Shown here: piece after piece, positions 15,499-23,492 of the stretch
Numbering within the stretch: position 1 is the first letter of the stretch
Layout of the letters: each line of letters opens with the position of its first letter
DNA from: a virus
DNA: 40,908 bases
Virus record (IMG/VR): IMGVR_UViG_3300030202_003533
Coordinates: 1-40,908 of that record
Strand: one strand, 5' to 3'
Notes under the pieces: model-generated
The model's input: the letters and a program-made list of their open reading frames with translations, nothing else
The model's database searches: none
What the model was told of the DNA's origin: nothing
Position numbers and translations under genes: made by a program

Positions 15499-16761
15499 AT
15501 GGCTCAACCAACTTTAACACCGGCTAGTTCAACACCAACGAACATTTTGCCGTCAGCTTCTTTAGCTAGCACAGCATTCACATTTAATTACCCATTTGGA
15601 ATTTATAGTTCAGATGGACCGCTAGAATCACAATATTTCGCATCAGGAGCCTCAGATCAAATCGCATTTACTCATAAAAGATTGGGTGGTGATGTTTTAG
15701 ATATTGAATTAACTGAAGGAAATGTGTTTGCTGCCTATGAGGAGGCTGTTTTAGAGTATTCCTATATCATCAACCTGCATCAAGCTAAAAATGCCTTGTC
15801 GAACGTTCTGGGCTCTGCAACAGCTAGTTTTGATCATAATGGTAATCCTATTGCCGGTGATGCCCAAAATATACAAGCAGAACTTAAATACCCAAAGTTT
15901 AAATTAACCTATCCTGTAAGAGTGGCAAGAGGCTTGGCTAAATATGCAGGAACAAACGGAGATGTTCGTTACTACTCAGCTAGCTTCGCACCGACTGCTT
16001 CACAGCAAGATTATGATTTACAAGAAATTATCTCATCAAGCTACCCAGATCTTATAACAAATAACCAAAGAGCCGTAATTACAGATGTCTGGTACAAGTC
16101 CCCACTTACTATGTGGAGGTTCTTTGCCTATTACGGGGCTTTAAATGTTATTGGCAACTTATCAACTTACGGTCAATACTCAGATGATTCTACATTTGAA
16201 GTAGTGCCAACTTGGCAAAACAAGGCTCAAGCCATGGCTTACGAGGATTCACTCTACACTAGAGTAAGTCATTATTCGTTTGAATTAATTGATAATAGAT
16301 TAAGACTGATGCCAAAACCTCAATCTGGAATGATGCCTGCTCGTTATTGGTTTAGATTTTATGTTGACGGCGGTGCTTACGACGAAGACCCAACAAGAAA
16401 AGAAGGGATGGATGGTGTAAATAATATGAACACCCTACCCTTTAACAATATATCATACACTAGTATTAACTCTATCGGTAAACAGTGGATCCGTCGTTAT
16501 GCCCTAGCCCTTTCGAAAGAAATGTTGGGACAAATCAGAGGTAAATTTGGTGGTTCGGTCCCAATCCCTGGTGATAGTGTCAGCTTAAACTCCGGAGATT
16601 TATTAAGTCAGGCAGCATCTGAAAAAGAAGCACTTAAGACTGAACTTAATAGCATCCTAGACCAATTAACATATGTTGAGTTGTCTAAGAAAGATGCTGA
16701 GTTAGTTAAAACTAATGATGAAATTTTTGCCAAGGTCCCCATGCCGATTTTCCAAGGATAA
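15499..16761 (+). CDS. gp13: neck protein (gp13-like)
   Basis: 420 residues, against 309 in T4 gp13. The segment GNVFAAYEEAVLEYSYIINLHQAKN (in parts, about 75-100) and the C-terminal block WIRRYALALSKEMLGQIRGKF, followed by GGSVPIPGDSVSLNSGDLL and a helical tail, are the hallmarks of gp13. gp13 and gp14 close the filled head and form the docking site for the tail. The following gene is the gp14 candidate 4 bases downstream, matching T4 order. The SD is AGGAG at 15484-15488. The first 60 residues are Ser/Thr/Ala/Pro-rich and probably flexible. Confidence 0.87.
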   Translation: MAQPTLTPASSTPTNILPSASLASTAFTFNYPFGIYSSDGPLESQYFASGASDQIAFTHKRLGGDVLDIELTEGNVFAAYEEAVLEYSYIINLHQAKNALSNVLGSATASFDHNGNPIAGDAQNIQAELKYPKFKLTYPVRVARGLAKYAGTNGDVRYYSASFAPTASQQDYDLQEIISSSYPDLITNNQRAVITDVWYKSPLTMWRFFAYYGALNVIGNLSTYGQYSDDSTFEVVPTWQNKAQAMAYEDSLYTRVSHYSFELIDNRLRLMPKPQSGMMPARYWFRFYVDGGAYDEDPTRKEGMDGVNNMNTLPFNNISYTSINSIGKQWIRRYALALSKEMLGQIRGKFGGSVPIPGDSVSLNSGDLLSQAASEKEALKTELNSILDQLTYVELSKKDAELVKTNDEIFAKVPMPIFQG

Positions 16762-16765
16762 ATAA

Positions 16766-17260
16766 ATGCCAGATCCAAAAGACAAATGGTCACAGCCAGT
16801 AGCCCCACCCGGTCCAGTCTTCTTTAATAAGAAGGAGAGAGACTTTGTTAAGCAAGTAACTGACGAGGTTACAGATCGAGTTGTAGCCCAGCCGGTCGCT
16901 TATTATCCTTTGAGCATTGAACACTCCAATTACCACCCACTTTATGGGGAGGCAATTGAAAAGACATTTTTACCACCTATTAGAGTTTATGCCTTGGTAG
17001 AATTTGAAGGGATAAAAACTGAAACATCTGATTTTGGTGTTGATAAAAGATCAACAATTAATGTAAAATTTCATAAAAGAAGGCTTGGTGAAGATCAAAA
17101 TGTTTTTGTAAGAGAAGGTGATTTTGTTCTTTATGGGGATATCTTCTATGAAATTACAGAATTAGATGAGCCAAAACAATTATTTGGGCAGATTGATTTC
17201 CGTTATGAGATCGAAGCTAAATGTGTAAGAGCAAGAAAGGGGAAGTTTAATGCCGAATAA
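16766..17260 (+). CDS. gp14: neck protein (gp14-like)
   Basis: 164 residues. It begins with a flexible Pro-rich lead (MPDPKDKWSQPVAPPGPVFF) and a helix (KKERDFVKQVTDEVTDRVV). A beta domain follows, with VYALVEFEGIKTETSDFGVD and VREGDFVLYGDIFYEITELD, then QLFGQIDFRYEIEAKCVRAR. The late part resembles the beta-barrel of gp14 and other head-completion proteins. It is shorter than T4 gp14 (256). The assignment rests on motif recall plus its place between gp13 and gp15. It overlaps the next gene by 11 bases. Confidence 0.78.
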   Translation: MPDPKDKWSQPVAPPGPVFFNKKERDFVKQVTDEVTDRVVAQPVAYYPLSIEHSNYHPLYGEAIEKTFLPPIRVYALVEFEGIKTETSDFGVDKRSTINVKFHKRRLGEDQNVFVREGDFVLYGDIFYEITELDEPKQLFGQIDFRYEIEAKCVRARKGKFNAE

Positions 17261-18098
17261 GTCTACAAAACAAAAAACACTTAGCCCATCAACTCTAGAG
17301 ACTATTGATTTTGCTCTTTATAATTGGCTAAACGAAAAGCTTGATATCTACACAGATTCTAACGAAGGTCGTAGAAAGGTTCCAATCATTTGGATTACGG
17401 CAGAAAGGGCATTCCAAGTAAAGGACAATAAAGAGTTAAGAGAGATTGACTCGCAAGCAATCATTTATCCAGCAATGGTTGTAGAAAGAACTTCAGTTTC
17501 AAAGACTAATGCAAACGAGAGGATTATTCCAGGCAACATCTTTGCTCAGATGGATAGAAAAAGAGGAGCTTTCCCTCTTTACAGAAGAGTTGTAAAAGAT
17601 AAAACACAGAATTTTCAAAATGCAGAAGCTAAAAAATACACAAAACAAGCACAGGATACTTTTAAGCTTCCATTTGAATCAAGTGCGGTAGTTTATGAAA
17701 CACTTTACACTGGCTATCCAGTATTCTTAAACATGAACTACACAATTAAAATTAGAACCGATTACATCCAACAGTTAAATGAAGTGTTATTACCATTTCA
17801 AAGATTTACAGGTGGAATCAATCAGTTTTTAGTAGAATATGAAAACCACAAATTTGAAGCTTTTATTGAAGACGATTATTCTATTGAAAGCAATTCTTCA
17901 AATTTAGGTGGTGAAGAGAAGAAATTTGATTCACAAATTAAAATAAAAGTTTTAGGATATATTACTGCCGATGGAATAAACCAAGACACTCCTTTTGTTG
18001 TTGGTCGAGAGTCAGCGGCAAAGGTTAGATTCACTAGAGAGAGGTCGTCTCTTCAGGAGAAAAACCCGAACAACGACGATGGATTCTTTAGACAATAA
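17250..18098 (+). CDS. gp15: tail completion / sheath stabilising protein (gp15-like)
   Basis: 282 residues, close to T4 gp15 (272). It begins with a helix (LETIDFALYNWLNEKL) and then VPIIWITAERAFQVKDNKEL, followed by YPAMVVERTSVSKTNANERI. The beta-rich core includes FKLPFESSAVVYETLYTGYP and NYTIKIRTDYIQQLNEVLLPF. Such proteins cap the tail tube and sheath and join tail to head. The place directly before the sheath gene agrees with T4 order. The C-terminal tail (RSSLQEKNPNNDDGFFRQ) is probably disordered. Identity by motif is moderate; by synteny it is good. Confidence 0.78.
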   Translation: MPNKSTKQKTLSPSTLETIDFALYNWLNEKLDIYTDSNEGRRKVPIIWITAERAFQVKDNKELREIDSQAIIYPAMVVERTSVSKTNANERIIPGNIFAQMDRKRGAFPLYRRVVKDKTQNFQNAEAKKYTKQAQDTFKLPFESSAVVYETLYTGYPVFLNMNYTIKIRTDYIQQLNEVLLPFQRFTGGINQFLVEYENHKFEAFIEDDYSIESNSSNLGGEEKKFDSQIKIKVLGYITADGINQDTPFVVGRESAAKVRFTRERSSLQEKNPNNDDGFFRQ

Positions 18099-18117
18099 GC
18101 ATTTTGGGTTTCCAAAA

Positions 18118-18125
18118 ACTATTTA
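18118..18125 (+). promoter_or_regulatory. candidate late promoter motif ACTATTTA before tail sheath
   Basis: AAACTATTTACAATAG in the 59-base gap before the sheath gene, 32 bases ahead of ATG 18158. The SD (GTAGGGAG) lies between. It is the same motif as the other structural-region gaps. Confidence 0.5.
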
Positions 18126-18157
18126 CAATAGAGTATTTGTGTAGGGAGTTTTAACAC

Positions 18158-21136
18158 ATGGCAGTTTCAGCGAAAAACTTTAAATTTATTTCACCGGGAA
18201 TCCGTATCGAAGAGATCGACCGCTCTCAGATTCCAGCAGATGAGCCAGCAATTGGTGCCTGCATTATCGGTAGGTCAAAAAGAGGACCAGCTTTTACCCC
18301 AACTGAGGTAAGAAGCTTTTCTGATTTTGTGTCTATATTTGGCGAACCAGTTGCCGGCGGCACTGGTGGAGACATATGGAGAGAAGGTAATTACACCTCT
18401 CCAATGTATGCTACTTATGCTGCACAATCATGGTTGAGAAACGGTGAAGCTCTAACATTTATTAGAACTCTAGGCGTTGAATCAGATAATAAAGCCACTG
18501 GCGGCGAAGCTGGTTGGAAAGTTGGTACTGCCACATTCGACACAGCTTATAATGCAGCCACCAATACCGGTGGAGCATATGCTCTTGTTGTAGCCCCATC
18601 AGGTGCTGTTGGAAACAACCACACAGCTTCTGTTGCCGCTGTTTGGTATTTAGAGCAAGGCTCAATGTTCTTAAGCGGAACAACACTTTCTGGAGATGGC
18701 GGCTTCACCGCAGGCACACCTGTTGCCTCATCCTCAGTGCTTCTAAAAACTGATGGTGCTAAATTTAAAGTTGGTTTTGAAACAAGCCAAGGACTTCCAA
18801 GTGGAACATTTGAATTTGATTTTAACAAGGGAAGCTCAACTTACGCAAGAAATGTATTTAACACAGACCCAACTTTATTAGGAAGACAAGGTGACTCAAA
18901 CGGCGAAGTACAATATTTCTTAGGTGAAACTTTTGAAAACACAATACCAGCCAGCAGCCATGGCTATTTTGCTGCCATAGTTGGCTTGGGAACTGGTACA
19001 CTTGGTTCACTAACTGATGTTGTACAACACGATGTCCAAAAAGCTGCCCTTGAGTCATCCACATATACCAAGTCTGGTTGGTTCTTAAGTCAAGATCTAT
19101 CATCAGACACTGCATCTTGGGATAGCTCAACTCCAGCCAATAACATTACTAATGGCAGGGTTGAAAAGCTATTTCGCTTTGTTGGATTAAATGCTGGTGA
19201 GTGGACACAACAAAACCTTAAGGTCTCAGTTTCTAATATTCGTGCCCCAGCAAACGAAGATGTGAATCCTTACGGGACATTCGATGTTGTTCTTAGAAAA
19301 TTAAGAGACTCTGATGACAATGTACAAGCTGTTGAAAGATTTAGCGGCTGTAATTTAAATCCAAATTCTGATGATTACATTCTTAACAAAATCGGCGACA
19401 AATTCAGTTCTTTCGACGAGAACACTAACCGTGTTATTGTAAAAGGCGAATACGAAAATAGATCAAAATATGTTCGTGTTGAATTGAATACAAAATTTGA
19501 AGCCGGTGGAATGGAAGGCTATTCGCCATTTGGTATTACAGGACCAACTAAATTTGTCGATACTACTTTTGATGCAAATCAAGTTGGAGAAGGTGGTGTT
19601 GTTGGTGGATTAGGTAATTTTGCAGGATCAAACACCTTCACATCTAACATCTTAAGTGGCACATGCGACATGGCAGGGTTTAGAATTGAATTCCCATCAT
19701 CGAATACCCGTCTAGACACAAGCGATTTAGAAGACTTTAGGGTAGCCCACTTTGGTACTCTACCAACACCAGACAAGAGCGACAATTTTAAAGCGGACAC
19801 TATTGACATGGTGAGAATTAAGCCAGCAAATGTTACTAACCAATATGATGCTGTTAGTGAAGAGCTTAAATATCAGTATGTTATATTCTTAGACAATGTT
19901 GTGATCAGTGGCTCGGACTTAAATGCCTCTACCGCTAACTTGGCAGCATCAGCAAGTGTGTTGGTATACGACACAGCCTCCAGAGGCGGCGGTTATTCAC
20001 TATCAACAACTGGCTCATACCCATCAAACTTTAATGCTGGTCCAAGTGCTGATTTTGGTAGCTACAAGGCAGTCTTAAATGCTGGAGCCGGCAATCTAAC
20101 CACCCTATTCTTTGGTGGTACTGATGGCTTTGACATTACAAAGTCTGATCCATTGGCTCAAAATGACATCGCCAGTTTAAGTATTAATGATAGATTCACT
20201 AGCTATGAAATGTTCACATATTACAGAGCGATTGAAACTGTTAAAAACCCAGAGCAGGTTTCTTATAATGTTCTTTCAGTACCTGGCTTAATTAATGATA
20301 GTTTAATTGATCAAATGGTTGCCAACACCGCAGAAAGAGCAGATGCATTAGCAGTATTTGATATTCCATTTGGATATATCCCAAGACATGAAAGACTTTA
20401 CTCCAGTGTTTCAACATTCAATTTAAATGTAGATTCAAATGGTGATCTAACACAGGCAATTAATGAAGTAAAGAGTAGAAAATATAACTCAAGCTATGCC
20501 GCGACTTACTACCCATGGGTCAAGATCCGCGATGGCATTAATTCTAAGGATGTTTGGGTTCCACCATCCATCGCCGCTCTAGGTGCCATGTCTTATACAG
20601 ACCGTGTACAAGCTCCATGGTTCGCTCCTGCCGGCTTTAACCGTGGTGGGCTATCCTCTGGTGTGTCTGGACTTCCAGTCGTCTCTACAGCCCTCAAGCT
20701 CTTTAAGGACGACAGAGACGATCTGTACGAGATTAATGTTAATCCAATTGCAACATTCCCAAATGAGGGTGTGGTCATTTTCGGTCAAAAAACCTTACAG
20801 GTTGAGCGATCAGCACTAGATAGAATTAATGTTCGTAGGCTTCTAGTATTCCTCAAAACAGGTCTCTCTAGAATCTCTAACGGTGTTCTATTTGAGCCAA
20901 ATGTACCAGACACTTGGAACAACTTCAAGAATCAGGCGATCCCATTCTTGAACGATGTTAAGACTCGTTTTGGTCTAACTGACTACAAGTTGGTTCTAGA
21001 TGAAACTACAACCACACCTGACTTAATCGATCAAAATATCTTGTATGCCAAGTTATTCATTAAGCCAGCAAGAGCTATTGAGTACATTGCTCTAGATTTC
21101 ATCATCACCAACACTGGGGCATCATTTGATGATTAA
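18158..21136 (+). CDS. gp18: tail sheath protein (gp18-like), enlarged
   Basis: 992 residues, against 659 in T4 gp18. The N-terminus FISPGIRIEEIDRSQIPADEP, then GACIIGRSKRGPAFTPTEVRSF, is the classical sheath opening. The C-terminal domain has VPPSIAALGAMSYTDRVQAPW, followed by FAPAGFNRGGL, INPI-type strands, INVRRLLVFLKTGLSR and LFIKPARAIEYIALDFII. Together these identify a contractile sheath. The extra length lies in the middle (about 130-700), a Ser/Thr/Gly-rich, beta-type region that is presumably a set of inserted outer domains. Contraction of the sheath drives the tube into the host envelope. Confidence 0.95.
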   Translation: MAVSAKNFKFISPGIRIEEIDRSQIPADEPAIGACIIGRSKRGPAFTPTEVRSFSDFVSIFGEPVAGGTGGDIWREGNYTSPMYATYAAQSWLRNGEALTFIRTLGVESDNKATGGEAGWKVGTATFDTAYNAATNTGGAYALVVAPSGAVGNNHTASVAAVWYLEQGSMFLSGTTLSGDGGFTAGTPVASSSVLLKTDGAKFKVGFETSQGLPSGTFEFDFNKGSSTYARNVFNTDPTLLGRQGDSNGEVQYFLGETFENTIPASSHGYFAAIVGLGTGTLGSLTDVVQHDVQKAALESSTYTKSGWFLSQDLSSDTASWDSSTPANNITNGRVEKLFRFVGLNAGEWTQQNLKVSVSNIRAPANEDVNPYGTFDVVLRKLRDSDDNVQAVERFSGCNLNPNSDDYILNKIGDKFSSFDENTNRVIVKGEYENRSKYVRVELNTKFEAGGMEGYSPFGITGPTKFVDTTFDANQVGEGGVVGGLGNFAGSNTFTSNILSGTCDMAGFRIEFPSSNTRLDTSDLEDFRVAHFGTLPTPDKSDNFKADTIDMVRIKPANVTNQYDAVSEELKYQYVIFLDNVVISGSDLNASTANLAASASVLVYDTASRGGGYSLSTTGSYPSNFNAGPSADFGSYKAVLNAGAGNLTTLFFGGTDGFDITKSDPLAQNDIASLSINDRFTSYEMFTYYRAIETVKNPEQVSYNVLSVPGLINDSLIDQMVANTAERADALAVFDIPFGYIPRHERLYSSVSTFNLNVDSNGDLTQAINEVKSRKYNSSYAATYYPWVKIRDGINSKDVWVPPSIAALGAMSYTDRVQAPWFAPAGFNRGGLSSGVSGLPVVSTALKLFKDDRDDLYEINVNPIATFPNEGVVIFGQKTLQVERSALDRINVRRLLVFLKTGLSRISNGVLFEPNVPDTWNNFKNQAIPFLNDVKTRFGLTDYKLVLDETTTTPDLIDQNILYAKLFIKPARAIEYIALDFIITNTGASFDD

Positions 21137-21147
21137 TTTAAAGAGAA

Positions 21148-21155
21148 ACTATTTA
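21148..21155 (+). promoter_or_regulatory. candidate late promoter motif ACTATTTA before tail tube
   Basis: AAACTATTTAGGTTTAGGAG in the 40-base gap between sheath and tube, 21 bases before ATG 21177. The SD TAGGAGA follows. A separate promoter would boost the abundant tube subunit. Confidence 0.5.
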
Positions 21156-21176
21156 GGTTTAGGAGACAAATAATAA

Positions 21177-21722
21177 ATGGCTACAGCAATTCCAGTATGG
21201 GCTAACCCACTAACAGAACCAAAAAGAAAATTTAAATTTATTTTAAATTTAGCAGGCATCCCAGCTTATGTTGTTAAAACAACTGATAGACCCTCAATTA
21301 CGGTCGGTGAAGCAACACATGAGTTTTTGGTTCATAACTTTTACTTTCCCGGTCGTGTTACTTGGAATGAAATCAGTATCTCCTTGGTGGATCCCATCGA
21401 TCCTGATGTCTCCAAAAGATTGTTAGATTTGGTAAGAAACGCGGGTTATGTTTACCCAAGTGATTTTAGCGGCTCGCCATCAGATCCAAACTTCTTAAGA
21501 AAGTCGCTCGGCAAGTCCAACTTCATTGATCAGTTAGGACAGGTTACAATCGATACTCTTAATACAGCCGGCGAAACAATCGAGACTTGGAGACTCAACA
21601 ATGTTTGGGTTAAATCTGTAACTTACAACCAGATGAGCTATAGTGACGAAGGTTTAATTGAACTACAACTACAGATCAGATATGACTGGGCTGAATTAGA
21701 ATCATTCAGCACTGCTGAATAA
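21177..21722 (+). CDS. gp19: tail tube protein (gp19-like)
   Basis: 181 residues, close to T4 gp19 (163). Features: KFKFILNLAGIPAYVVKTTDR and PSITVGEATHEFLVHNFYFP, then GRVTWNEISISLVDPID. A helical element (SKRLLDLVRNAGYVYP) follows, with the C-terminal strands GETIETWRLNNVWVKSVTYN and YSDEGLIELQLQIRYDWAEL. This is the tube fold shared by T4 gp19, phage lambda gpV and Hcp. It forms the inner tube inside the sheath, encoded just upstream. The stop codon lies in the loop of a small hairpin followed by a T-run. Confidence 0.93.
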   Translation: MATAIPVWANPLTEPKRKFKFILNLAGIPAYVVKTTDRPSITVGEATHEFLVHNFYFPGRVTWNEISISLVDPIDPDVSKRLLDLVRNAGYVYPSDFSGSPSDPNFLRKSLGKSNFIDQLGQVTIDTLNTAGETIETWRLNNVWVKSVTYNQMSYSDEGLIELQLQIRYDWAELESFSTAE

Positions 21723-21733
21723 TTCAGTTTTTT
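21715..21733 (+). terminator. weak terminator-like hairpin at the tube gene stop
   Basis: CTGAA and TTCAG form a 5-bp stem around the TAA stop codon, followed by six T. It could partly reduce read-through after the tube gene, giving more tube than downstream product. The stem is short, so it is weak at best. Confidence 0.35.
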
Positions 21734-21747
21734 AACTAATTATTTTA

Positions 21748-22404
21748 ATGAGTAATTCAAAACAATCATACGGTAATAGAATATTATCAACAAATCAAAA
21801 GTATTCTTCTTTATATAATGGACAAAACCCAATAAAGCAAGATAGCATGTTTGTTGCAGCCCAACAACAACATCGCTTCTACTTGTTGATCGATAATATT
21901 CCCGCAGCATATATTACTCAAGTAGATAGACCATCCTATACGATTCAAACACAAGAACAACTTTTATTAGACCACGTTGTTCGTTACCCAATTAGAGTTA
22001 AATGGGATCCAATTAACTTCACTATTAGAGAGATTCTAGATAATAGTAATGGCACTGTCGGTGCTAACTTAATGAACAAGCTTCTAGCTCAAAGTTATTA
22101 CTATCCAGATAATGTAAATACAGCAGCCGCTGTCCAATCATTAGATGCTGTTGGTAACCCGCAATTAGCAGCGAATGAAGCAGTGTATGGAACAAAGAAT
22201 GTCACAAAAGAAAATCTAGTGAGAGCTTTGGGAAATATAAAAATATTATTATTAGATCCAGATGGTACCGCTGTTGAAACCTGGGAAGTTTTTAATGCAA
22301 TGATCGTAGGACTGAAATTTAGTACTTTATCATATAGTGGAGAAGCCTTAACAGATATCGCTGTTAGTGTACAATATGATTGGGCGAAGCTTTCTTTAGG
22401 CTGA
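21748..22404 (+). CDS. second tail-tube-like protein (tube paralogue)
   Basis: 218 residues that follow the same plan as the tube protein before it. It has FYLLIDNIPAAYITQVDRPS (compare FILNLAGIPAYVVKTTDRPS), YPIRVKWDPINFTIREILDN (compare FPGRVTWNEISISLVDPID) and TAVETWEVFNAMIVGLKFST (compare ETIETWRLNNVWVKSVTYN). Both end in a YDWA motif. It has a longer N-terminal arm (about 35 residues) and an insertion at about 115-145. Likely roles are tube-initiator or terminal ring (as with the tube-fold proteins gp48/gp54 of T4), or a second tube subunit. No good SD is seen before ATG 21748, so output is probably lower than gp19. Confidence 0.85.
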   Translation: MSNSKQSYGNRILSTNQKYSSLYNGQNPIKQDSMFVAAQQQHRFYLLIDNIPAAYITQVDRPSYTIQTQEQLLLDHVVRYPIRVKWDPINFTIREILDNSNGTVGANLMNKLLAQSYYYPDNVNTAAAVQSLDAVGNPQLAANEAVYGTKNVTKENLVRALGNIKILLLDPDGTAVETWEVFNAMIVGLKFSTLSYSGEALTDIAVSVQYDWAKLSLG

Positions 22405-22417
22405 ATAAGAGGAAATA

Positions 22418-23308
22418 ATGACAAGAGACAATTCGGGTAGAGCCCAAATACCACCAGAGGTATTTGAGCAATTTATGAAGCAGCAAGAGCAGAAGGCAAT
22501 GCAAGCTGCTCAACCTGCTCCACCACCACCAACAGTGGCAACTGTAAATGTATCAGCTTATAATGTACCTACAGATTTTGTTGATTTACCATCTCAAGGA
22601 AGATTTTATGCACAAAATCACCCATGGCATAACAAAGAGACTGTTGAAGTAAGGTTCATGACTACAAAAGAAGAAGATATTATTACTTCGCCGTCTTATG
22701 TTCAAAGGGGTGTTGTTTTTGATAAATTAATTGAAAGTGTCAGTGTCGACAGAGTTTTATCAAAGACTTTATTGCCTGGAGATAAATTAGCAATTATCCT
22801 CAATTGTAGAAAAAATGCATATGGAGATGAATACCAATTTAAATCCATTTGCCAAAACTGTTCTGCTGTCTACGATGAGACAATCAAGATTAGTGAGATT
22901 GAAAATTTAGACATTGATTTTGATGCATATAATATTACGGATAGAAACACTTTTGTTGTAGAGACACCTTTGTCTAAAGCTTCAGTTGAGTTTAAGTTGT
23001 TTGATTCAGAGGATGAAGAACACATCAATAGCCAAATTGAGAGTAGAAAGAAACACAACTTGCCAGAAGACAGTGTTGCAACAACCCACAGAAGATTAAT
23101 TGTTTCAGTGAATGGCGATGCCAACCCAAACACAATTAATACTTTTGCGAGTTCACTGCTTTTAAGAGACTCAAGATTTCTACAAAAGTGTTATGTTGCA
23201 GTCAAACCAGATGTTGACACCTCCTACCACCACACCTGCGAAGAATGTGGTCATGAAAATCAAGGAGGTGTGCCCCTCGGGGCAGGCTTTTTTTGGTTTG
23301 ACGACTGA
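22418..23308 (+). CDS. gp26: baseplate hub/tail assembly protein (gp26-like, T4 baseplate family)
   Basis: 296 residues. A Pro/Gln-rich start (about 1-45) is followed by the family signature VDLPSQGRFYAQNHPWHNKE, then VEVRFMTTKEEDIITSPSYV, VFDKLIESVSVDRVLSKTLL and GDKLAIILNCRKNAYGDEY. Two Cys pairs (CQNCSAVYDE near 147-150 and CEECGHEN near 275-278) could form a zinc site. It ends FFWFDD, a normal end for the family. In T4-like phages this protein helps assemble the baseplate hub and precedes gp51 and the tape measure, as here. The extreme 3' end holds an SD, a hairpin and seven T. Confidence 0.85.
   Translation: MTRDNSGRAQIPPEVFEQFMKQQEQKAMQAAQPAPPPPTVATVNVSAYNVPTDFVDLPSQGRFYAQNHPWHNKETVEVRFMTTKEEDIITSPSYVQRGVVFDKLIESVSVDRVLSKTLLPGDKLAIILNCRKNAYGDEYQFKSICQNCSAVYDETIKISEIENLDIDFDAYNITDRNTFVVETPLSKASVEFKLFDSEDEEHINSQIESRKKHNLPEDSVATTHRRLIVSVNGDANPNTINTFASSLLLRDSRFLQKCYVAVKPDVDTSYHHTCEECGHENQGGVPLGAGFFWFDD
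23262..23294 (+). promoter_or_regulatory. internal SD, hairpin and T7 run at the gp26/gp51 junction
   Basis: AAGGAGGTG (23262-23270), a near-perfect anti-SD match inside the gp26 coding sequence, is followed at once by a hairpin (TGCCC and GGGCA, loop CTCG; 23271-23284), GGC and seven T (23288-23294). Folding the hairpin would bring the SD to about 13 bases from the TTG at 23298. The same block looks like a terminator and like a slippery site; which use applies is open. Confidence 0.5.
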
Positions 23309-23456
23309 ATACATCAACTCTATTTACGAGCAAATGTTTATCATGACAATGAGAACTAGTTTTAGTTTCTCTGAATTATATTCGTTCACTGTTGTATTAC
23401 GATCGTGGGTTTTTGACCAAACTATAAAATACTTCAAAAAAGAGAACGAAAAATAA
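23298..23456 (+). CDS. gp51: small gp51-like baseplate hub / tail assembly protein
   Basis: About 52 residues from TTG 23298: TTEYINSIYEQMFIMTMRTS, then FSFSELYSFTVVLRSWVFDQ and TIKYFKKENEK. The pattern (short helix, IYEQxFxM, FSFxExYxxxxxLRxW) matches the small protein that follows gp26 in T4-like phages, usually labelled gp51. It lies in the +1 frame relative to gp26 and starts 11 bases before the gp26 stop. Other in-frame starts are ATG 23253 (no good SD, longer overlap) and ATG 23335 (would cut the conserved opening). TTG 23298 is preferred because it keeps the conserved N-terminus and uses the strong upstream SD if the hairpin folds. It could also be reached by frameshifting. Confidence 0.68.
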   Translation: MTTEYINSIYEQMFIMTMRTSFSFSELYSFTVVLRSWVFDQTIKYFKKENEK

Positions 23457-23469
23457 TGTTTTGAACTAG

Positions 23470-23476
23470 CTATTTA
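23470..23476 (+). promoter_or_regulatory. candidate late promoter motif CTATTTA before tape measure
   Basis: TAGCTATTTAGTTTAGAGGG in the 36-base gap, 16 bases before ATG 23493; the SD AGAGGG follows. It lacks the leading A found in the other five copies. Confidence 0.42.
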
Positions 23477-23492
23477 GTTTAGAGGGCAATAG

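Noticed and set aside
23193-23297. Long upstream extension of the gp51-like ORF from ATG 23193
   Set aside because: It would overlap the conserved zinc-motif end of gp26 by more than 100 bases, and the extra residues look like frame-shadow, not protein.
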